NCBI GenBank assembly: GCA_013153915.1
Contig: JAADDL010000009.1
Coordinates: forward strand, 1 to 8,488
Direction of reading: 5' to 3'
DNA length: 8,488 nucleotides
Origin: Campylobacterota bacterium
GTDB lineage: Bacteria > Campylobacterota > Campylobacteria > Campylobacterales > JALSKU01
The position numbers were made by a program, and so were the translations under genes. The notes beneath the pieces were generated by a model that saw only the letters and a list, made by a program, of their open reading frames with translations, had not been told where the DNA came from and did not search any database. Shown piece after piece: positions 7,794 to 8,488 of the stretch; within the stretch, counting starts at the first letter, position 1; each line of letters opens with the position of its first letter.

Positions 7794-8151
7794 TGCTTGG
7801 ATAAAAAGCGCTACACTGAAAGATTGTGTTTCTACAAAGATAGAAACGGATGAGTTTTTGGAACTTTTCAATAAAAAAGAGGCGATACTTCTTGATGTAC
7901 GCTATCCGATAGAGACAAATCTTTGGAGTTTTAGCTTCGCTAAAAAGATACCTTATAACGAATTGCCCGATAGACTGGACGAACTACCGACAGATAAGCT
8001 GATAGTTTGCGCTTGTCCTAACGATTTTCGCTCAAATATGGCAAAGGAGTATTTGAGATTTAAGGGGTTTAAGGCAAAAGCTTTGATAGGTGGGCTAAAT
8101 AAACTTGTCGTTAGATTTAGCGGAGGAAAAGCAAAGGATATAAAACTCTAA
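7780..8151 (+). CDS. Small single-domain rhodanese-like protein
   Basis: This 123-residue cytoplasmic protein (no signal peptide or membrane segment) has the length of single-domain sulfurtransferases such as GlpE and PspE. Rhodanese landmarks are ILLDVRYPIE (36-45), where the family has LLDVR-P-E; KIPYNELPDRLDELP (56-70), the position of IP--EL; and the active-site stretch LIVCACPNDFRS (74-85). Cys79 is the expected persulfide-carrying residue, with Arg84-Ser85 closing a C-x4-R-S loop. A second cysteine, Cys77, sits two residues earlier. Then comes AKEYLRFKGFKAKALIGGLN, the usual helix and L-GG turn. The GHIPGA segment is missing (NLWSFSFAK instead), and the loop has Asp where Gly is common. 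Family members move sulfane sulfur from thiosulfate or persulfides to thiols or cyanide. Overlapping the pump by 14 bases and touching the TauE/SafE gene, it is probably co-expressed with both. Acceptor and true activity are unknown. Confidence 0.85.
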   Translation: MERIDAWIKSATLKDCVSTKIETDEFLELFNKKEAILLDVRYPIETNLWSFSFAKKIPYNELPDRLDELPTDKLIVCACPNDFRSNMAKEYLRFKGFKAKALIGGLNKLVVRFSGGKAKDIKL

Positions 8152-8153
8152 AA

Positions 8154-8488
8154 ATGGCGGAGTATATAGAGTATTTTTTTATAACTCTTACGGTTTCATC
8201 GTTTTTCGCCCTTGGCGGAGTCGGAAGTGCCGTGGCTCTTGTGCCGATATTTGACTTTTTGGGACTTGGTTTTAATGTAGCAAAAACCATAGCGCTTTTT
8301 ATCAACACTTCCACAACCGTAACGGCAAGTTTGATGAATTTAAAAAGAGGGGTGCTTGATATAAAGTTCGCCCTCCCGCTTGTCGTATCGTCGATGATAT
8401 GCTCTCCTTTGGGAGCGTATAGTTCTAAATTTATCGATATACATATCGTTAAGTGGGGCTTTTTACTCTTTTTGATATTTAGCGCTAC
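8154..8488 (+). CDS. TauE/SafE-family (DUF81) membrane transporter, N-terminal part only
   Basis: The first 111 codons are present and the frame stays open at the right edge. It starts at ATG 8154, 2 bases after the rhodanese stop; an in-frame TAG at 8118 with no start codon in between rules out an earlier start. The protein begins MAEYIEYFFITLTVSSFFAL, then GGVGSAVALVPIFDFLGL, the glycine-rich first-helix signature with Pro used by TauE/SafE proteins. It continues with ALFINTSTTVTASLMNLKRGVLD and a second hydrophobic stretch FALPLVVSSMICSPLGAYSS. Three to four membrane helices are visible; the full family has about eight or nine. Members are proposed or shown to export sulfite, sulfoacetate or related sulfur compounds, but many are uncharacterised. 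The Shine-Dalgarno is weak (AAAGGAT at 8133-8139, 14 bases away), so coupling to the rhodanese gene is likely. Family good; substrate unknown. Confidence 0.85.
   Translation, partial: MAEYIEYFFITLTVSSFFALGGVGSAVALVPIFDFLGLGFNVAKTIALFINTSTTVTASLMNLKRGVLDIKFALPLVVSSMICSPLGAYSSKFIDIHIVKWGFLLFLIFSA

Noticed and set aside
1..8488. CRISPR arrays, tRNA/rRNA genes, insertion sequences, attachment sites or riboswitches
   Set aside because: No repeat-spacer pattern, transposase, terminal inverted repeats or structured leader was seen. The window is almost fully covered by coding sequence, and the only gap (1599-1708) is explained by the hairpin, promoter and operator.

Overview
The window is AT-rich, and every gene I can support reads on the + strand. 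Codon use leans on AAA, ATA and AGA, Shine-Dalgarno sites are purine-rich (AAGGAG), and intergenic space is almost absent. Together with a Cache/HAMP chemoreceptor ending in a CZB zinc domain and the Lys/Ile-rich protein style, this suggests a member of the Campylobacterota (Epsilonproteobacteria). The rhodanese and TauE/SafE genes would fit a free-living sulfur-metabolising lineage such as the Sulfurimonas, Sulfurovum or Arcobacter groups. That placement is inference from style; no marker gene such as rRNA is present.

Layout. Positions 1-1598 hold the 3' part of a transmembrane methyl-accepting chemotaxis protein with a C-terminal CZB domain. It ends in a perfect hairpin (1595-1617) that includes its own stop codon. 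The 110-base gap at 1599-1708 is the only real intergenic region. It carries a TATAAT -10 box (1673-1678) and a 22-base palindrome (1677-1698), the probable operator of the next gene. From 1709 to the right edge runs one tightly packed cluster of six genes: TetR-type regulator (1709-2332), TolC-type outer-membrane channel (2333-3607), periplasmic adaptor (3604-4683), RND inner-membrane pump (4686-7793), small single-domain rhodanese (7780-8151) and the first 111 codons of a TauE/SafE-type transporter (8154 to the edge). The junctions are 0 bases, a 4-base ATGA overlap, 2 bases, a 14-base overlap and 2 bases.

How it works together. The regulator would bind the palindrome over its own promoter and so control the whole downstream unit. 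The channel, adaptor and pump are the three parts of a proton-driven tripartite efflux machine. The pump keeps the Asp-Asp (TM4), Lys (TM10) and Arg/Thr (TM11) proton-relay residues of the drug-type (HAE/AcrB-like) branch. The two genes joined to the end of the unit belong to families that handle sulfane sulfur (rhodanese) and export sulfite or organosulfonates (TauE/SafE). This raises the testable idea that the unit responds to a sulfur or thiol-reactive stress rather than being a plain drug pump. The chemoreceptor upstream appears to be a separate transcription unit.

The individual parts are known families. What may be new is the combination of a same-strand, self-controlled efflux operon with a rhodanese and TauE/SafE tail, a regulator carrying a CxxC in an acidic patch, and a CZB receptor that also has a periplasmic sensor.
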